Source: Comamonas serinivorans
GTDB taxonomy: Bacteria > Pseudomonadota > Gammaproteobacteria > Burkholderiales > Burkholderiaceae_C
DNA length: 64,000 nucleotides
Assembly (NCBI RefSeq): GCF_002158865.1
Contig: NZ_CP021455.1
Span: 2,294,001-2,358,000, forward strand
Direction: 5' to 3'
Numbering within the stretch: the stretch's first letter is position 1; every line of letters begins with the position of its first letter. The notes below the pieces were generated by a model that saw only the letters and a list, made by a program, of their open reading frames with translations, ran no database searches and had not been told where the DNA came from. The translations under genes were made by a program, and so were the position numbers. Shown one piece after another: positions 63,671 through 64,000 of this stretch.

Positions 63671-63846
63671 GATGGGTTGCCTGCCTTTGCGAAGGGTCGG
63701 TTGAAGAGGCGCTGGGCGCCGTTCATGTGCAATCAAAATCAGAATATCACGAGGATTCCGATTGAATTGCGGACTTCAACGAAAAATTTGAATGCGAATG
63801 ATGTGGGAATGTTGGGGCCGTTTGCGAAATGCAACAGCCCCGCGAA
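63671..63846. promoter_or_regulatory. gap between two minus-strand cyanophycin genes
   Basis: 176 bases, AT-rich at 63725-63830 and therefore likely to hold a promoter for cphA. I cannot fix -35/-10 boxes. No dyad element: the CCGAT at 63758 has no partner boxes. Confidence 0.4.
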
Positions 63847-64000
63847 TCAGAAGATGGTGTCGGTGGCCAGCAGGTGATCGGTCTGCGCCAGGGCCGCGCC
63901 GATCAACTCGAGCGGGATGCCCAGGGCCCAGGCCGCGGCGATGGCGGGCAGGGCCAGCGTGCTTTCGCCCGCGACCAGCACCTGGGCCGTGGTGGAGCTG
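63847..64000 (-). CDS. C-terminal end of a gene upstream of cphA, probably a second cyanophycin synthetase
   Basis: The last 50 codons are visible (stop at 63847-63849). LVAGESTLALPAIAAAWALGIPLELIGAAL has the look of the C-terminal helices of Mur-ligase-type proteins such as CphA. Tandem cphA genes are common in Burkholderiales, so a paralogous cyanophycin synthetase is the best guess. The gene continues beyond the window. Confidence 0.5.
   Translation of the reverse strand, partial: SSTTAQVLVAGESTLALPAIAAAWALGIPLELIGAALAQTDHLLATDTIF

Noticed and set aside
63744..63789. A dyad copy around CCGAT upstream of cphA
   Set aside because: No ATCGG partner eight bases on, and no GTA/TAC ends at the 46-bp span.

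Overview
The window is visibly GC-rich, gene-dense DNA and looks like the chromosome of a betaproteobacterium of the order Burkholderiales, most likely Comamonadaceae. This rests on recognisable family content (DusB, YheS, NadA-NadB, a class III-type OmpR/HAMP-kinase pair, cyanophycin synthetase next to a second partial copy, several APH-type phosphotransferase/acyl-CoA dehydrogenase genes) and on strong GC bias at third codon positions. The species cannot be fixed from sequence alone. I see no rRNA, tRNA, CRISPR array, intact insertion sequence or replication origin.

Layout. 0-8 kb: end of a CHRD protein, a small periplasmic protein, tatD plus an ankyrin protein, dusB, an RNA-methyltransferase-like gene, and an fsr-type efflux gene divergent from an AraC regulator. 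8.1-17.2 kb: a wrecked vWA gene, then a redox/stress block (DipZ-like thiol-disulfide transporter, alpha/beta hydrolase, response regulator, histidine kinase, Ohr), wrecked LysR and aldehyde dehydrogenase genes, then a radical SAM (spore-photoproduct-lyase-like) gene under a perfect LexA box. 17.9-29.3 kb: a ZIP metal transporter, an M20 amidohydrolase, a phosphotransferase/acyl-CoA dehydrogenase/SDR operon facing a TetR regulator, a small methyltransferase, a Nudix hydrolase, a second phosphotransferase and a Crp/Fnr regulator. 29.9-41.3 kb: an eight-gene set (MoxR AAA+ ATPase, SUKH protein, DUF5682 protein, vWA protein, ankyrin protein, second vWA protein, unknown protein, double-SWIM zinc-finger protein). 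41.9-51.8 kb: nadA-nadB, a cystathionine beta-lyase, a DUF2339 membrane protein, a small secreted protein and the ABC-F ATPase YheS. 52.5-60.5 kb: a dipeptide-type ABC transporter fused by translational coupling to a flavin monooxygenase, followed by a class II aldolase. 61-64 kb: cyanophycin synthetase and the end of what is probably a second one.

Two things stand out. First, the 29.9-41.3 kb cluster unites a MoxR ATPase with two duplicated vWA adaptors, one of which has lost the MIDAS threonine, a DUF5682 protein and a SWIM protein. MoxR-vWA pairs are known chaperone/remodelling partners; the full set here has no function I can name and is the best candidate for an undescribed system.

Second, 21 copies of a dispersed dyad element are scattered through the window. 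Each spans exactly 46 bp between a left GTATG-type box and a right ATAC-type box, with inner boxes CCGWT and AWCGG eight bases apart; spacer sequence varies but spacer length does not. The inner boxes co-vary (CCGAT with ATCGG, CCGTT with AACGG, never crossed in copies with intact boxes). Sixteen copies are intergenic, one contains the stop codon of nadB, and four lie inside reading frames. Copies fall at exactly those junctions of the MoxR-SWIM cluster that are not coupled by an ATGA overlap. None occurs from 8.1 to 19.05 kb, the stretch bordered by wrecked genes, which suggests that this block arrived later.
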